From assembly GCF_022919715.1 (NCBI RefSeq), contig NZ_CP095042.1, forward strand, positions 3,596,001-3,660,000: DNA of 64,000 nucleotides, given 5' to 3'. Below the pieces are notes generated by a model. That model was not told the origin of the DNA, searched no databases, and worked only from the letters and a program-made list of their open reading frames with translations. The DNA is from Agromyces sp. H17E-10. GTDB taxonomy: Bacteria; Actinomycetota; Actinomycetes; Actinomycetales; Microbacteriaceae. This document shows, in pieces, positions 1-9,564 of the stretch. Numbering within the stretch: the first letter of the stretch is position 1; every line of letters begins with the position of its first letter. The position numbers and the translations under genes are program-made.

Positions 1-270
1 GTGTTCCTCATCTGCTCCGACGGCCTCACGAAAGAGCTCGCCGACGATCGCATCGCGGCGATCCTCGCGGGCGACGCCGCCCACCCGGCGGGCATGGCGG
101 GCGAACTCGTCGATGCGGCGCTCGCCCACGGCGGTCGCGACAACGTGAGCGTCGTGGTCGTCGAGTCCTCCATCGGCGGCGAGGCCGACGACGGCGAGGC
201 CACGCGCGACCGGGGGGTCGAAGCGGTCGAAGAGACGAGACCACGAGAAGAGGGGGGTCGCGATGCCTGA
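1..270 (+). CDS. PP2C-family Ser/Thr phosphatase, C-terminal part
   Basis: This is the C-terminal end of a PP2C-type metal-dependent protein phosphatase; the 5' part lies before the window. The fragment shows the late PP2C motifs: LICSDGLT near its start and [11 protein letters not shown] around residues 43-53, where Asp and Asn belong to the metal-binding region. A charged tail of about 30 residues follows. In actinomycetes such enzymes reverse phosphorylation by PknB-like kinases, and a kinase gene lies 1.3 kb downstream. The stop overlaps the next start (ATGCCTGA, 8 bases), so the genes are probably translationally coupled. The GTG at position 1 is only where the window begins to be readable. 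Confidence 0.85.
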   Translation: MFLICSDGLTKELADDRIAAILAGDAAHPAGMAGELVDAALAHGGRDNVSVVVVESSIGGEADDGEATRDRGVEAVEETRPREEGGRDA

Positions 271-1528
271 GTTTCGCGCAGACGTGCAGGGCGACGCGGT
301 CGCGGCGGTTCGGGCGGGGGCCGCGCTCATCGTGTCGGGCCCGGCGGCGCCTTCGATCGCGACCGAGCTGTGGCCGACCCTCAGCCCCGACGCGTCGACC
401 GAGGTGATCGAGCGGCTGACGGCCGACGGCCTCGGACGCACACCAGACTTCGCGCTCGCGACCTGGTCGGGCGAGGCGGGAGCGCTCGGCACGGTCCGCA
501 TCATCGTGCGCGGCGCGTTCGAGGTCGTCGCGGGCGACGCGGTGGTGTCGGGTGCAGCCGTGTCGACCTGGGCCGAGCGCGTCGTCGAGGGCGTCGAGCG
601 CATCATGGTGACCGCGGCGGGCATCGGGGCGGATGCCTCGTGGCTGCCCATCCTCGACGGCGTCGTGCCGACCGCGGCGATCGCGGTGCCCCACGCCGAC
701 GGGTCCGACGCATCGCCGGTGCGCAGTGCGGCGAGCTCGGCAGCGCCATCGCAGCCGGCCGGTCGGGTCGTGGCCGAGGCATCCGCGTCGAAGGGGCCGC
801 AGACGGCGCCCACCGTGCTCGCGCCGGTGCCGCCCGCCAGCGTGCCCGAGACCCCGGCTCCCGAGGCGCCCGTCGTCGCCCCGGCTCCGGAGGCGCCCGT
901 GCCGGCCCCGACCGCACCTGAGCACACGATCGCGCCCGTCGAAGAGACGATCGTCGGCGTCTCGGAGCTCATCCAGCCGCCCGCGGCGACCGCGGCCGGC
1001 GGGGCGGCCGAGCCCGAGACCGACCTCGACGAGACCATCGCACGACCGGCGGGCGAGTTCGTCTCGCCGCCGATCGGCGACGGCGACCACGACGGGCTGA
1101 CGATCGCGAGTTCCGACATCCAGCGCCTGCGCGCCGAGCGCGACGCCTCCCGTCCGTCGGCACCCGAGGCGGCTTCGCCGGCCGCCGGGCCCGAGGTGCG
1201 GCTGCGCATGCCCGACGGCAGCTTCGAGCCGCTCGTGCACGAGATCGTGCTCGGTCGCGCCCCGAGTGTGAGCAAGGTCTCGGGCGGGCGCCTGCCGCGC
1301 ATCGTCACGATCGGCCAGGGCGACGCCGACATCTCGCGCAGCCACGTGCGCCTCGCGCTCGAGGGCGGCACCGTCGTCGTCACCGACCTGCACTCGCGCA
1401 ACGGCACCCTCGTCGTCGCGCCCGGCAAGCCGCCCGTGAAGCTGCGCGCGGGCGAGCCCACGCCCGTGCTGATCGGCACCGTCGTCGACCTCGGCGGCGG
1501 CTGGACCATCCAGGTGGTCGGCGACTGA
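263..1528 (+). CDS. FHA-domain protein with long disordered linker
   Basis: This 421-residue protein has three parts. Residues 1-150 form a poorly conserved Ala/Val/Gly-rich domain. Residues about 150-300 form a Pro/Ala-rich linker. A C-terminal FHA domain (about 311-421) has the core motifs LGR, SRSH and HSRNGT, so it should bind phosphothreonine. The linker carries several acidic-Thr-hydrophobic sites (HTIA, EETIV, DETIA, LTIA) that resemble actinobacterial kinase targets; this is inference. It overlaps the phosphatase gene upstream by 8 bases and shares a TGATG junction with the kinase gene, so it belongs to the signalling operon. The true role of the N-terminal domain is unknown. Confidence 0.85.
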   Translation: MPEFRADVQGDAVAAVRAGAALIVSGPAAPSIATELWPTLSPDASTEVIERLTADGLGRTPDFALATWSGEAGALGTVRIIVRGAFEVVAGDAVVSGAAVSTWAERVVEGVERIMVTAAGIGADASWLPILDGVVPTAAIAVPHADGSDASPVRSAASSAAPSQPAGRVVAEASASKGPQTAPTVLAPVPPASVPETPAPEAPVVAPAPEAPVPAPTAPEHTIAPVEETIVGVSELIQPPAATAAGGAAEPETDLDETIARPAGEFVSPPIGDGDHDGLTIASSDIQRLRAERDASRPSAPEAASPAAGPEVRLRMPDGSFEPLVHEIVLGRAPSVSKVSGGRLPRIVTIGQGDADISRSHVRLALEGGTVVVTDLHSRNGTLVVAPGKPPVKLRAGEPTPVLIGTVVDLGGGWTIQVVGD

Positions 1529-3225
1529 TGCGCCGCGCCCCGTCGACCCCGCCCGACCTGCCGGGCTACTCGTCGCTCGGCCTGCTCGGCTCGGGCGGCT
1601 TCGCCGACGTCTTCCTGTACGAGCAGAAGCTGCCGCGCCGCAAGGTCGCGGTCAAGGTGCTGCTCACCGAGGAGCTCGGCCGCGACACCCGCGCACAGTT
1701 CGTCGCCGAGGCGAACCTCATGGCGCAGCTGTCGGCGCACCCGTTCATCGTCACGATCTTCCACGCCGACGTGTCGGCCGACGGTCGGCCGTACTTCGTC
1801 ATGGAGTACTGCTCGGGGCCGAGCCTCGCCGAGCGCTACAAGCGCGAGCCGTTCTCGGTCGAGGACGCGCTGCGTACGGGCGTGCGCCTCGCGGGCGCGA
1901 TCGCCACGGCGCACGCCGCCGGCATCCTGCACCGCGACATCAAGCCCGCGAACGTGCTCACGAACGACTACGGCTGGCCCGCGCTCACCGACTTCGGCAT
2001 CTCGTCGAACCTCGAGGGCGAACTGCCGGTGCACACGGTCACGGCGGCCGAGCTCGGCGCGACCGGGTCGGGTTCGGGCCAGTCGGCGGTCGGGCTCAGC
2101 GTGCCGTGGTCGCCCGCCGAGATGTTCGAGGACGACCCGAAGCCCGACACCCGCAGCGACGTGTTCTCGCTCGCGGCGACGGTCCACACGCTGCTCGCGG
2201 GTCGCACCCCGTTCGAGATCCCCGGCCGGTCGAACGGCTCGCTCGACCTCATGGGACGCATCGAGCGCGGGGCGATCACCCCGATCGGCCGGCCCGACGT
2301 GCCGGCGAGCCTGGTCGCGGTGCTCGCCAAGGGCATGGCCGTGCATCGTGCCGACCGCTACCCGAGCGCGGTCGAGTTCGCCCGCGCCCTGCAGCGCGTC
2401 GAGCTCGAGCTCGGGTACGCCGCCACGACGATCGAGGTGCCGAACCTCGGCGCCGAACGCGATGCCGCGCCGGCCGACGACGGCGCCGACGCGACGCGCG
2501 CCCGCACGGTGCAGACGGTCGAGGCGCAGGCGCCGCGTCCCGCACCGACCGCGATCGGCGCCCCGCCCGCGGCCGCCCCGGTCGCGGCATCCGCCCCAGC
2601 GCCCGGCGCCCCGCCGATCGACGACGACCGCACCCGCGCGCGGACGCCGCAGCAGGTGGTGGCGCAGCCGCAGCGACCCGCTCCCGTCGTCGACGACGCG
2701 ACCGTGATCCGCGGTGCGGCGACCCCGACGGCCGGTGCGCCGGCGACCGATGCGACGATCGTGCGACCGCGCACGAACGTGGCCGAGGCGCCCGGCGCCG
2801 CCGCGACCGAGACGCGCGCGCCGCGTCGCGGGCGGGTCGGCGCGATCATCGCGGCCGCGGCCGGGGTCGTCATCGTGGCGGTCGTCGGCATCGCGATCGC
2901 GCTCGCGGGCACGTTCGCGACGCCCGAGCCCGAACCGACGCCCGACGGCGACGGGCAGGACGCGCTCATCGAGAACACGGTGCCGGTGGCGAAGGTCGAG
3001 TACGCGGGGGCGAAGGGATCGTCGGCGGTCTTCGAGGTCTCGCACGACCGCGCCGAAGACGGCGACCGCTATCGGTGGGCTCGCGCCGACGGCTCGGGCA
3101 CGACCGCGGTCACCGAGGAGTCGACCATCACGGTCGACAACCCGGGTGGGGGAGTCGTCTGCATCGACGTCCAGGTGCAGCGCGGCAGCAAGACGTCGGA
3201 GCAAGTGAGGGGATGCTCGGAATGA
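1528..3225 (+). CDS. Transmembrane Ser/Thr protein kinase (PknB-like)
   Basis: This is a 565-residue Hanks-type kinase. The glycine loop GSGGFADV is near residues 21-28, the catalytic lysine is K43 in VAVKVL, HRDIKPAN spans about 135-142 and DFG starts at 155. The activation segment is odd: it is long and Gly/Ser-rich and ends in PWSPAE instead of the usual APE. Residues about 290-435 form a Pro/Ala-rich juxtamembrane linker with acidic-Thr-hydrophobic sites (DATVI, DATIV). One membrane helix (about 439-462) is followed by a small extracellular domain of about 100 residues with two cysteines, which may be a sensor. There are no PASTA repeats. It sits between two FHA genes and downstream of a PP2C gene. 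Its substrates are not shown by sequence. Confidence 0.9.
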   Translation: MRRAPSTPPDLPGYSSLGLLGSGGFADVFLYEQKLPRRKVAVKVLLTEELGRDTRAQFVAEANLMAQLSAHPFIVTIFHADVSADGRPYFVMEYCSGPSLAERYKREPFSVEDALRTGVRLAGAIATAHAAGILHRDIKPANVLTNDYGWPALTDFGISSNLEGELPVHTVTAAELGATGSGSGQSAVGLSVPWSPAEMFEDDPKPDTRSDVFSLAATVHTLLAGRTPFEIPGRSNGSLDLMGRIERGAITPIGRPDVPASLVAVLAKGMAVHRADRYPSAVEFARALQRVELELGYAATTIEVPNLGAERDAAPADDGADATRARTVQTVEAQAPRPAPTAIGAPPAAAPVAASAPAPGAPPIDDDRTRARTPQQVVAQPQRPAPVVDDATVIRGAATPTAGAPATDATIVRPRTNVAEAPGAAATETRAPRRGRVGAIIAAAAGVVIVAVVGIAIALAGTFATPEPEPTPDGDGQDALIENTVPVAKVEYAGAKGSSAVFEVSHDRAEDGDRYRWARADGSGTTAVTEESTITVDNPGGGVVCIDVQVQRGSKTSEQVRGCSE

Positions 3226-3941
3226 GGCCGTTGCGTGTCGAATACTGCGGGGAGTGGTACACGGTCGAGGCCGGGGGAGAGCCGTTCACCATCGGGCGCG
3301 ACTCCGATCTCACGATCGACGAGAACCCCTACCTGCACCGGACGTTCCTGACGCTCTCGAGCGAGTACGGGCTCTGGTGGCTCTCGAACGTCGGGCAGCT
3401 GCTGTCGGCGACCGTTTCCGACGCGACGGGCAGCGTGCAGGCCTGGGTCGCACCCGGCGCCAAGCTGCCCCTCGTCTTCCAGACCGTGCACGTCATGTTC
3501 AGCGCCGGCGCGACCACGTACGACTTCACGGTGCACGCCGAGGAGGACTTCTACAACACGTCGCTCACGGCCACCCCTGCCGACGGCGGCACCACCGTCA
3601 TGCCGGTGACGCTCACGACCAGCCAGCGACTGCTCGTGGTGGCGCTCGCCGAGCACGTGCTCGCCCAGCCCGCGGCCGGCCGGGCTGCCGTGCCGACCTC
3701 CGCCGAGGCGGCCGCCCGCCTCGGCTGGAGCATGACGACGTTCAACCGCAAGCTCGACAACGTGTGCGAGAAGCTCGACCGCATCGGCGTCGACGGGCTG
3801 CGCGGCGGTCGCGGCAAGCTCGCGACGAACCGGCGCGCCCGGCTCGTCGAGTACGCCGTCGCGACCCGCCTCGTGAGTGCCGACGACCTTCCGCTGCTCG
3901 ACCGCCCGGCCGCCGATGCCGACGACGCCGCTCGGTCGTGA
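3222..3941 (+). CDS. FHA-like plus winged-helix-like putative regulator
   Basis: This 239-residue protein starts in an ATGA overlap with the kinase stop, with a GAGGGG ribosome site about 9 bases upstream; the ATG at 3213 is too close to that site. Residues 1-105 look like an FHA fold (TIGRDSDL), but the phosphothreonine-binding SRxH stretch is replaced by LHRTF, so phosphopeptide binding may be lost or altered. Residues about 130-225 look like a winged helix-turn-helix (PTSAEAAARLGWSMTTFNRK, then a basic segment). The architecture recalls EmbR-type phospho-responsive regulators with the domain order reversed. It is the last gene of the signalling operon and lies just before the first palindrome promoter, so it is a candidate regulator of the modules downstream. 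The DNA-binding role is inferred. Confidence 0.7.
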   Translation: MRPLRVEYCGEWYTVEAGGEPFTIGRDSDLTIDENPYLHRTFLTLSSEYGLWWLSNVGQLLSATVSDATGSVQAWVAPGAKLPLVFQTVHVMFSAGATTYDFTVHAEEDFYNTSLTATPADGGTTVMPVTLTTSQRLLVVALAEHVLAQPAAGRAAVPTSAEAAARLGWSMTTFNRKLDNVCEKLDRIGVDGLRGGRGKLATNRRARLVEYAVATRLVSADDLPLLDRPAADADDAARS

Positions 3942-4033
3942 GTCGCGCGCCGTCCAGCCCGAGGCCGTAGGGCTGTGAAGCGGCCGGGGCGATCCGTCCC
4001 GGACGTTGAGCGACGACCGTGGGTCGAGCCCGC

Positions 4034-4051
4034 ATGGGCATCGCTCCCCAT
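4034..4051. promoter_or_regulatory. Imperfect 18-bp palindrome, putative operator of module 1
   Basis: The sequence ATGGGCATCGCTCCCCAT is an imperfect version of the perfect palindrome found at 14800-14817. It ends exactly 23 bp before a -10 box, as the second copy does. By the -10 position its centre would be near -44, a typical place for an activator site. Confidence 0.6.
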
Positions 4052-4074
4052 GTGATCGCTCGGACGAGCCGTGT

Positions 4075-4080
4075 TAGCGT
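4075..4080 (+). promoter_or_regulatory. -10 box TAGCGT for the first giant-protein operon
   Basis: TAGCGT sits in the context GTGTTAGCGT and fits the actinobacterial TANNNT -10 consensus. The same GTGTTAGC context recurs before the second giant gene and before leuC. It predicts a leader of about 55 bases before the GTG at 4143. The region 3942-4142 holds nothing else I can name. Confidence 0.6.
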
Positions 4081-4142
4081 GTACCCCGTTGTGGGGGTCG
4101 ATCGCCTCACGTCCATGTCCGCAGTGAACCCGGGGAGCCATC

Positions 4143-7100
4143 GTGGGAACCTTCGCGTCGTGGGTGCGCGCGCGCAAGGCGACGGCGACCGTGGTCGCCC
4201 TGACGCTGCTCGCCGGAGTGCCGCTGACGTTCGCGGTGCTGCACCAGGGCTTCCCCGTGACCGATCCCGACCTCGACGCGCGCGACGTGTGGGTCACGAA
4301 CGGCAAAGACCTGCTCGCCGGTCGGCTCAACCGTCCGATCGGCGAGCTCGATGCCGCCGTCAACACGGCGACGAACGAGTTCGATGTGCTGCAGAACGGC
4401 GACGACGCCTTCCTCTACGACCGGAGCATCGGTTCGATCGAGCGCATCGACCCGTCGTTCACGACGCTCACCGAGCGCATCGACGTTCCGCCGGGCTCCT
4501 CCGTCGCCTACGGCGGCGACGTGATCGCCGTGCTCTCGCCGAAGGGTGAACTGTGGACTGTGCAGGCCGGCTCGGCACTGTCGTTCGACGCCGCCGGAAC
4601 CGATCCGCTCCTGAAGCTCGGCAAGGGTGCGCAGGTCGCCGTCTCGAGCGAGGGCACGGTCTTCGCGACCAGGCCCGGCAAGCGTCTGCTGTACACGATC
4701 GCCGTCGACGGCGATCCGCAGAAGCGCAGCACGCCGAAGCTGGGTGCGCACCGCCTCGCCGCGGTCGGTGAGCGGGCGGTGATCCTCGACGAAGACGAGA
4801 ACCGGCTGATCGCGGGCGACACCGCCGTCGACCTGCCCGAGCAGGGCCTGCGCCTGCAGCAGTCGGGTGCCGAGCACGATGTCGCCCTCGTCGCGTCCGC
4901 CGAGTCCCTGCTCGAGGTTCCGCTGTCGGGCGGCGAGGTCCGCGTCATCCCGTCGGGCGGCGACGCCGCGGCCGAGAAGGCGTCGCAGGTGGCGGCACCG
5001 GTGTGGCTGAACGGCTGCGCCCACGCCGCATGGTCGACCTCGTCGCGCTACCTCGCCGTGTGCGACGGCAAGGAGCCCCGTTCGCAGGAGATCGAGCAGA
5101 AGACCGCGGGCCAGCGGCTCGAGTTCCGGGTGAACCGCAACGTCATCGTGCTCAACAACCTCTCGAACGGCAACGCCTGGCTCGTGGACTCCGACCTGCG
5201 GCTCGTCGACAACTGGGAGGAGGTCACCCCGCCCGAGGAGTCCGACGACGAGGAGGGCGAGGAGAAGAGCTCGCGCCAGAACTTCGAGGACACCCTCGCG
5301 GAGCGGGGTCCCGTCAACCGACCGCCGCTCGCGCGCGACGACGAGTTCGGCGTGCGGCCCGAGCGAACCACCATCCTCGAGGTGCTCGAGAACGACACCG
5401 ACCCCGACGGCGACGTGCTCACCGTCGCCGAGCTTCCGACGGTGAGCGGCGCACAGGGGCGCCTCGAACTCATCGACGGCGGGCGGGCGCTCCAGTTCAC
5501 GCCCGAGAAGGGGGCGGCCGGCACCGCCTCGTTCCGGTACACGGTCGACGACGGGCGCGGCGGCAAGGCCGAGGCATCCGTGAACGTGCGCATCAGGCCC
5601 GAGAGCGCCAACGAGGCGCCGGTCTCGATGCGCAACGGCGCCACGGCCGTCGAGCAGAACCGGCAGATCTCGTACAACGTGCTCGCCGACTGGAACGATC
5701 CCGACGGCGACGACGTCTACCTCGTGAACGCCTCGCCGACGAGCGGCGACTCGGTGCGGTTCAGCCCCGACGGGCTCGTCACGTTCGCCCATCGATCGGG
5801 TGAGCTCGGCACGAAGGAGGTGCAGTACGTCGTCTCCGACGGGCAGACCGAGGCGTCGGGCACCCTCGAGGTCGAGGTGAAGCCGAGCGGCACCCTGAAC
5901 CCCGTCGGCACACCCGACTTCGCACAGGTGTTCGTCGGCGAATCGGTCGCAATCGAACCGCTCGCGAACGACCTCACGCCCTCGGGGGCCCCGCTCGAGC
6001 TCGCCGGCGTGCAAGAGGTGCCCGACGGCGCCGAGGTCACGCCCAACCTCGAGCGCGGCACGATCACGTTCTCGTCCGACGAGCCGGGCGAATACGTCTT
6101 CCTCTACGACCTCGCGGCCGGCACGGCGACGAGCATCGGGCTCGTCCGGGTGCAGGTGAACGAGGCACCCGACGATGCGCCCGACCCGATCGCGGTGAAG
6201 GACACCGCGTACCTGCGGCCAGGCGAACCGACGACGGTGCCCGTGCTCGCCAACGACGTGTCGCCCTCGGGGCGCGTGCTCGCGGTGCAGTCGGTCGACG
6301 ACTCGGCGACCGACGACCTCGTGTCGGTCGAGATCCTCACGAACACTGCGGCGCGCGTCACCGCGTCGGAGGCGCTCGACCGGCAGCTGCAGTTCACCTA
6401 CACGATCTCCGACGGGGTGAACACCGCGACGGCGTCGGTCACGGTCGTGCCGGTGCCGCCCCTCGTCAAGCACCAGCCGCCGGTGGCCGCCGACGACAGC
6501 GTCAACGTGCGTGCGGGCGACATCGTCTCGGTGCCGGTGCTCGCCAACGACTACCACCCCGACGCGGCGGCGATCCACGTGCTGCCCGAGCTCTCGAAGG
6601 TCGTCGCCGAAGGCGGGCTCGCGTTCGTGAACGGCGACCGGGTGCGGTTCCAGGCGCCGAAGACGCCGGGTACGTACAGCGCCGTGTACACGATCGGCGA
6701 CGACTTCGAGCAGACGGCGCGGGCGACCGTGCACTTCACGGTCATCGGCCCCGACCCCGAGAACAATCGGGCGCCGCTGCCGACGCCGCTCACCTCGCGC
6801 ACGTTCGAGGGCTCGACGGTGAAGATCGACGTGCCGCTCGACGGCATCGACCCCGACGGCGACTCGGTCACCCTGACGGGCATCGCGTCGGCGCCCGCAC
6901 TCGGCCGCATCATCGACCGCACGAGCACGTCGATCACCTACGAGGCGCTCACCGGCTCGGCCGGAACCGACAGCTTCCAGTACGAGGTCCAGGACACCGC
7001 CGGAGCGAAGTCCACCGGGGTCGCACGCATCGGCGTCATCCCGCGCCCCGCCGTACAGCTGCCGCCGAAGGCGGTCGACGACACGATCGAGATGAAGCCC

Positions 7101-9491
7101 GGCCGCACCGTCGGAGTCGAAGTCCTCCTCAACGACTCCGACCCGTCGGGGTACGAGCTGCACGTGGCGGGTCTGCCCGACGTCGACGAGGGCATCGAGG
7201 CCGAGATCCGCGACCGGCGCCGCGTCGTCGTCACAGCGCCCGACACCGAGGGCGCCTACACGATCCGCTACGAGATCTCGAACGGCCACGGCGGCGCCGA
7301 CGCGGCGTTCCTGCAGGTCGCGGTCACCGACGACGCCGTCATCCCGCCGCCCACCGCCGAAGACCAGGTGATCGAGCCCGAACAGGTCGTCGACGTCGAT
7401 TCGGTGAACGTTCGTCCGCTGAACGACGCGACGAACCCCGGCGGGCTCGTCGAAGACCTGAAGGTGACCGTCGAAGGCCCCAACGCGGGGCGCGCCGAGG
7501 TGCTCTCCGACGGCAGCATCGACGTGAAGCCCGGTCGCGAGCGGTTCGCGGTCGCCTACCGGCTCACGAACGAACTCGACGACCTCTCGGCGATGGCGTT
7601 CGTCATCGTGCCGCCGATCCCCGGCGAGGACGTGCCCGAGGAGACCCAGCGGCCGAAGACGCCCGAGGAGCTCGCAGCCGAGGAGAAGGCGAAGTTCCCG
7701 GCACCGCACCTCGCGGCCATGGACCCCGTGATCGTGCCCATGAACGGCAGCATCACGTGGGACCTGAACGACATCGTCGTCGTGCCGTCGGGCAAGCCGC
7801 CGCTCATCCTGTCGGCCTCGGCGACGAACGCGAAGGAAGCGCCGATGGTCGACGGCCAGACGCTGCAGTACGTGCCGGAACAGGACTACCGCGGTTCGGC
7901 GGCCGTCACGTTCGAGGTCACCGACGGCGAGAGCGCGTCCGACCCGGTCGGCCGCACGGCGATCCTCACGATTCCCATCACGGTGGGCGACCCGAACTTC
8001 AACGACACCCCACCGACGTTCACGCCGCGCACCGAGACGATCGAGGCCGGCGAGAAGCCGCTCGCGGTCGACCTGCGGTCGTCGACCTTCCAGCCGAACC
8101 CCGACAACATCGAGCGCGTCGAGTACACGAACCTCGACGGCGCGACCGACGAGATCCAGGCCTCGATCGACGGCGGCACCCTCACGGTCTCCTCCGAGCT
8201 CGGCGTGCAGCCGGGCACCTCGACGAGGCTCACCTTCGACCTGAAGTTCGAGTCGTTCACCGTGCCCGGGTACGTCGACGTCAAGGTCGTCTCGTCGACC
8301 CGCGCGAAGCCGATCGCGAAGGACGACGGCCCGATCGAGATGGTGCGCAGCGACACGAAGGACGTCGACGTGCTCGCGAACGACTTCAACCCGTTCAACG
8401 CCGAGGGCGAGAAGCTGCGCGTCGTCGCGGCCGAGATCGACTCGCAGAACGTCGGTTCGAACGCCTCCGTGAGCCACACCGAGTCGGGTATCACGGTGCG
8501 CACGGGCGCGTCGTTCACTGGTGAGCTGAGCGTCATCTACCGGATCGGCGACGCGACGATGGACCCGGCCCGCGAGACGCAGGGGCGTGTGCAGGTGATC
8601 GTGCGCGACCGCCCCGATGCCCCGACGCTCACGGGCCTCGTCGAGGGCGACGGCTGGATCGACCTCACGTGGCGCGCGAACGCCACGAACAACTCGCCGA
8701 TCACCGGGTACGTCGTCTCGTATGCGGGCAAGGAGGCGACCTTCCCGGCGACGGCCGACGGCACCCCGCAACGCATCACGCAGCTCGCCAACGGAACCTC
8801 GTACACCTTCACGGTGCGTGCGGTCAACGCTATCGGCACCTCTGACGCCTCGAACTCGATGAGCGGTGTGCCGTACGGCGTGCCGACGCCGCCGCAGGGC
8901 GTCTCGCTCACGGCGGCGCAGGACGGCAGCGGCAGGCTCACGATGGACTGGACGCGCCCGGCCGACAACGGAGGCCGCGCCGTGCAGCGCTACGAGTGGA
9001 ACTACACCGTCGGCGGCAGTGCCTCAGGGTCGACGACGGCGACCTCAGACACCGCGAACGGGTCGAACGGCACGACGTACCGCTACCAGGTGCGAGCCTG
9101 CAATGCGCGAGGGTGCGGCGCCTACGCGGCGTCGAACTCGGCCACGCCGACGAAGCCGCCGCCCCCTGCGGCATCCGGATCGATCGGCAAGGGGGCGAGC
9201 CATGCTTGCGATTCGGGCGGCGGCGGATGCGCCGACGTGCGCATCACCTGGAGCAACATGGACCCGGGCACGTACAAGGTGTACGTGGTCGTGAACGGCT
9301 CGTGGAGCAACTGGAAGGGCACCTACGACGTCGGTGCGAACGGTCGACTTCAGTTGCAGAACCACCTCGGCATCCGGTCGGCCGGCGAGCGGATCGCGGT
9401 GCGCTTCGAGAACGTGGGCGGCGGAACATCCAAGACCCTCGGTGAGATCAGCGGGAGCCAATGGAACAGCATCCCGTACGACACATGGTGA
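4143..9491 (+). CDS. Giant membrane-anchored Ig-like/FN3 surface protein, copy 1
   Basis: This 1,782-residue protein starts at GTG with a GGGGAG ribosome site. A basic N-terminus (WVRARK) precedes one membrane helix (about 13-33) and no cleavage site is visible, so the rest is probably outside the cell. Residues 40-370 are beta-rich and propeller-like with a conserved cysteine pair (GCAHAAW and YLAVCDG). An acidic linker (about 363-385) leads to about 11 tandem Ig/cadherin-like repeats (about 393-1490), several with NDTDPDGD-type probable calcium sites. Two FN3 domains (about 1492-1673) and a cysteine-containing tip of about 105 residues ending in W follow. There is no LPXTG sorting signal. 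The moxR, DUF58 and transglutaminase-like genes follow. The family is seen in actinomycetes but its function is unknown to me. Confidence 0.85.
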   Translation: MGTFASWVRARKATATVVALTLLAGVPLTFAVLHQGFPVTDPDLDARDVWVTNGKDLLAGRLNRPIGELDAAVNTATNEFDVLQNGDDAFLYDRSIGSIERIDPSFTTLTERIDVPPGSSVAYGGDVIAVLSPKGELWTVQAGSALSFDAAGTDPLLKLGKGAQVAVSSEGTVFATRPGKRLLYTIAVDGDPQKRSTPKLGAHRLAAVGERAVILDEDENRLIAGDTAVDLPEQGLRLQQSGAEHDVALVASAESLLEVPLSGGEVRVIPSGGDAAAEKASQVAAPVWLNGCAHAAWSTSSRYLAVCDGKEPRSQEIEQKTAGQRLEFRVNRNVIVLNNLSNGNAWLVDSDLRLVDNWEEVTPPEESDDEEGEEKSSRQNFEDTLAERGPVNRPPLARDDEFGVRPERTTILEVLENDTDPDGDVLTVAELPTVSGAQGRLELIDGGRALQFTPEKGAAGTASFRYTVDDGRGGKAEASVNVRIRPESANEAPVSMRNGATAVEQNRQISYNVLADWNDPDGDDVYLVNASPTSGDSVRFSPDGLVTFAHRSGELGTKEVQYVVSDGQTEASGTLEVEVKPSGTLNPVGTPDFAQVFVGESVAIEPLANDLTPSGAPLELAGVQEVPDGAEVTPNLERGTITFSSDEPGEYVFLYDLAAGTATSIGLVRVQVNEAPDDAPDPIAVKDTAYLRPGEPTTVPVLANDVSPSGRVLAVQSVDDSATDDLVSVEILTNTAARVTASEALDRQLQFTYTISDGVNTATASVTVVPVPPLVKHQPPVAADDSVNVRAGDIVSVPVLANDYHPDAAAIHVLPELSKVVAEGGLAFVNGDRVRFQAPKTPGTYSAVYTIGDDFEQTARATVHFTVIGPDPENNRAPLPTPLTSRTFEGSTVKIDVPLDGIDPDGDSVTLTGIASAPALGRIIDRTSTSITYEALTGSAGTDSFQYEVQDTAGAKSTGVARIGVIPRPAVQLPPKAVDDTIEMKPGRTVGVEVLLNDSDPSGYELHVAGLPDVDEGIEAEIRDRRRVVVTAPDTEGAYTIRYEISNGHGGADAAFLQVAVTDDAVIPPPTAEDQVIEPEQVVDVDSVNVRPLNDATNPGGLVEDLKVTVEGPNAGRAEVLSDGSIDVKPGRERFAVAYRLTNELDDLSAMAFVIVPPIPGEDVPEETQRPKTPEELAAEEKAKFPAPHLAAMDPVIVPMNGSITWDLNDIVVVPSGKPPLILSASATNAKEAPMVDGQTLQYVPEQDYRGSAAVTFEVTDGESASDPVGRTAILTIPITVGDPNFNDTPPTFTPRTETIEAGEKPLAVDLRSSTFQPNPDNIERVEYTNLDGATDEIQASIDGGTLTVSSELGVQPGTSTRLTFDLKFESFTVPGYVDVKVVSSTRAKPIAKDDGPIEMVRSDTKDVDVLANDFNPFNAEGEKLRVVAAEIDSQNVGSNASVSHTESGITVRTGASFTGELSVIYRIGDATMDPARETQGRVQVIVRDRPDAPTLTGLVEGDGWIDLTWRANATNNSPITGYVVSYAGKEATFPATADGTPQRITQLANGTSYTFTVRAVNAIGTSDASNSMSGVPYGVPTPPQGVSLTAAQDGSGRLTMDWTRPADNGGRAVQRYEWNYTVGGSASGSTTATSDTANGSNGTTYRYQVRACNARGCGAYAASNSATPTKPPPPAASGSIGKGASHACDSGGGGCADVRITWSNMDPGTYKVYVVVNGSWSNWKGTYDVGANGRLQLQNHLGIRSAGERIAVRFENVGGGTSKTLGEISGSQWNSIPYDTW

Positions 9492-9564
9492 ACCGCCACC
9501 GACGACTGTCCGACGAACCCCGCTCTGACGAGCGACCCGTACACCCCGAGAGAGAGCACGCGAT

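Noticed and set aside
5322..8620. Asp-rich repeats of the giant proteins as RTX toxin repeats.
   Set aside because: The NDTDPDGD motifs occur once per repeat of about 95 residues, as in cadherin/Ig-like domains, not as nine-residue GGxGxD arrays. There is no type I secretion gene nearby.
4107..8771. Very long open frame (about 1,550 codons) antisense to the first giant gene.
   Set aside because: High GC depletes stop codons in the opposite frames. The translation is Arg/Val/Gly/Asp-rich without any family motif, while the plus-strand frame shows clear Ig-like repeats.
9165..9491. Sortase (LPXTG) anchoring of the giant proteins.
   Set aside because: Neither C-terminus has LPXTG followed by a hydrophobic helix and basic tail; the only membrane segment is at the N-terminus.
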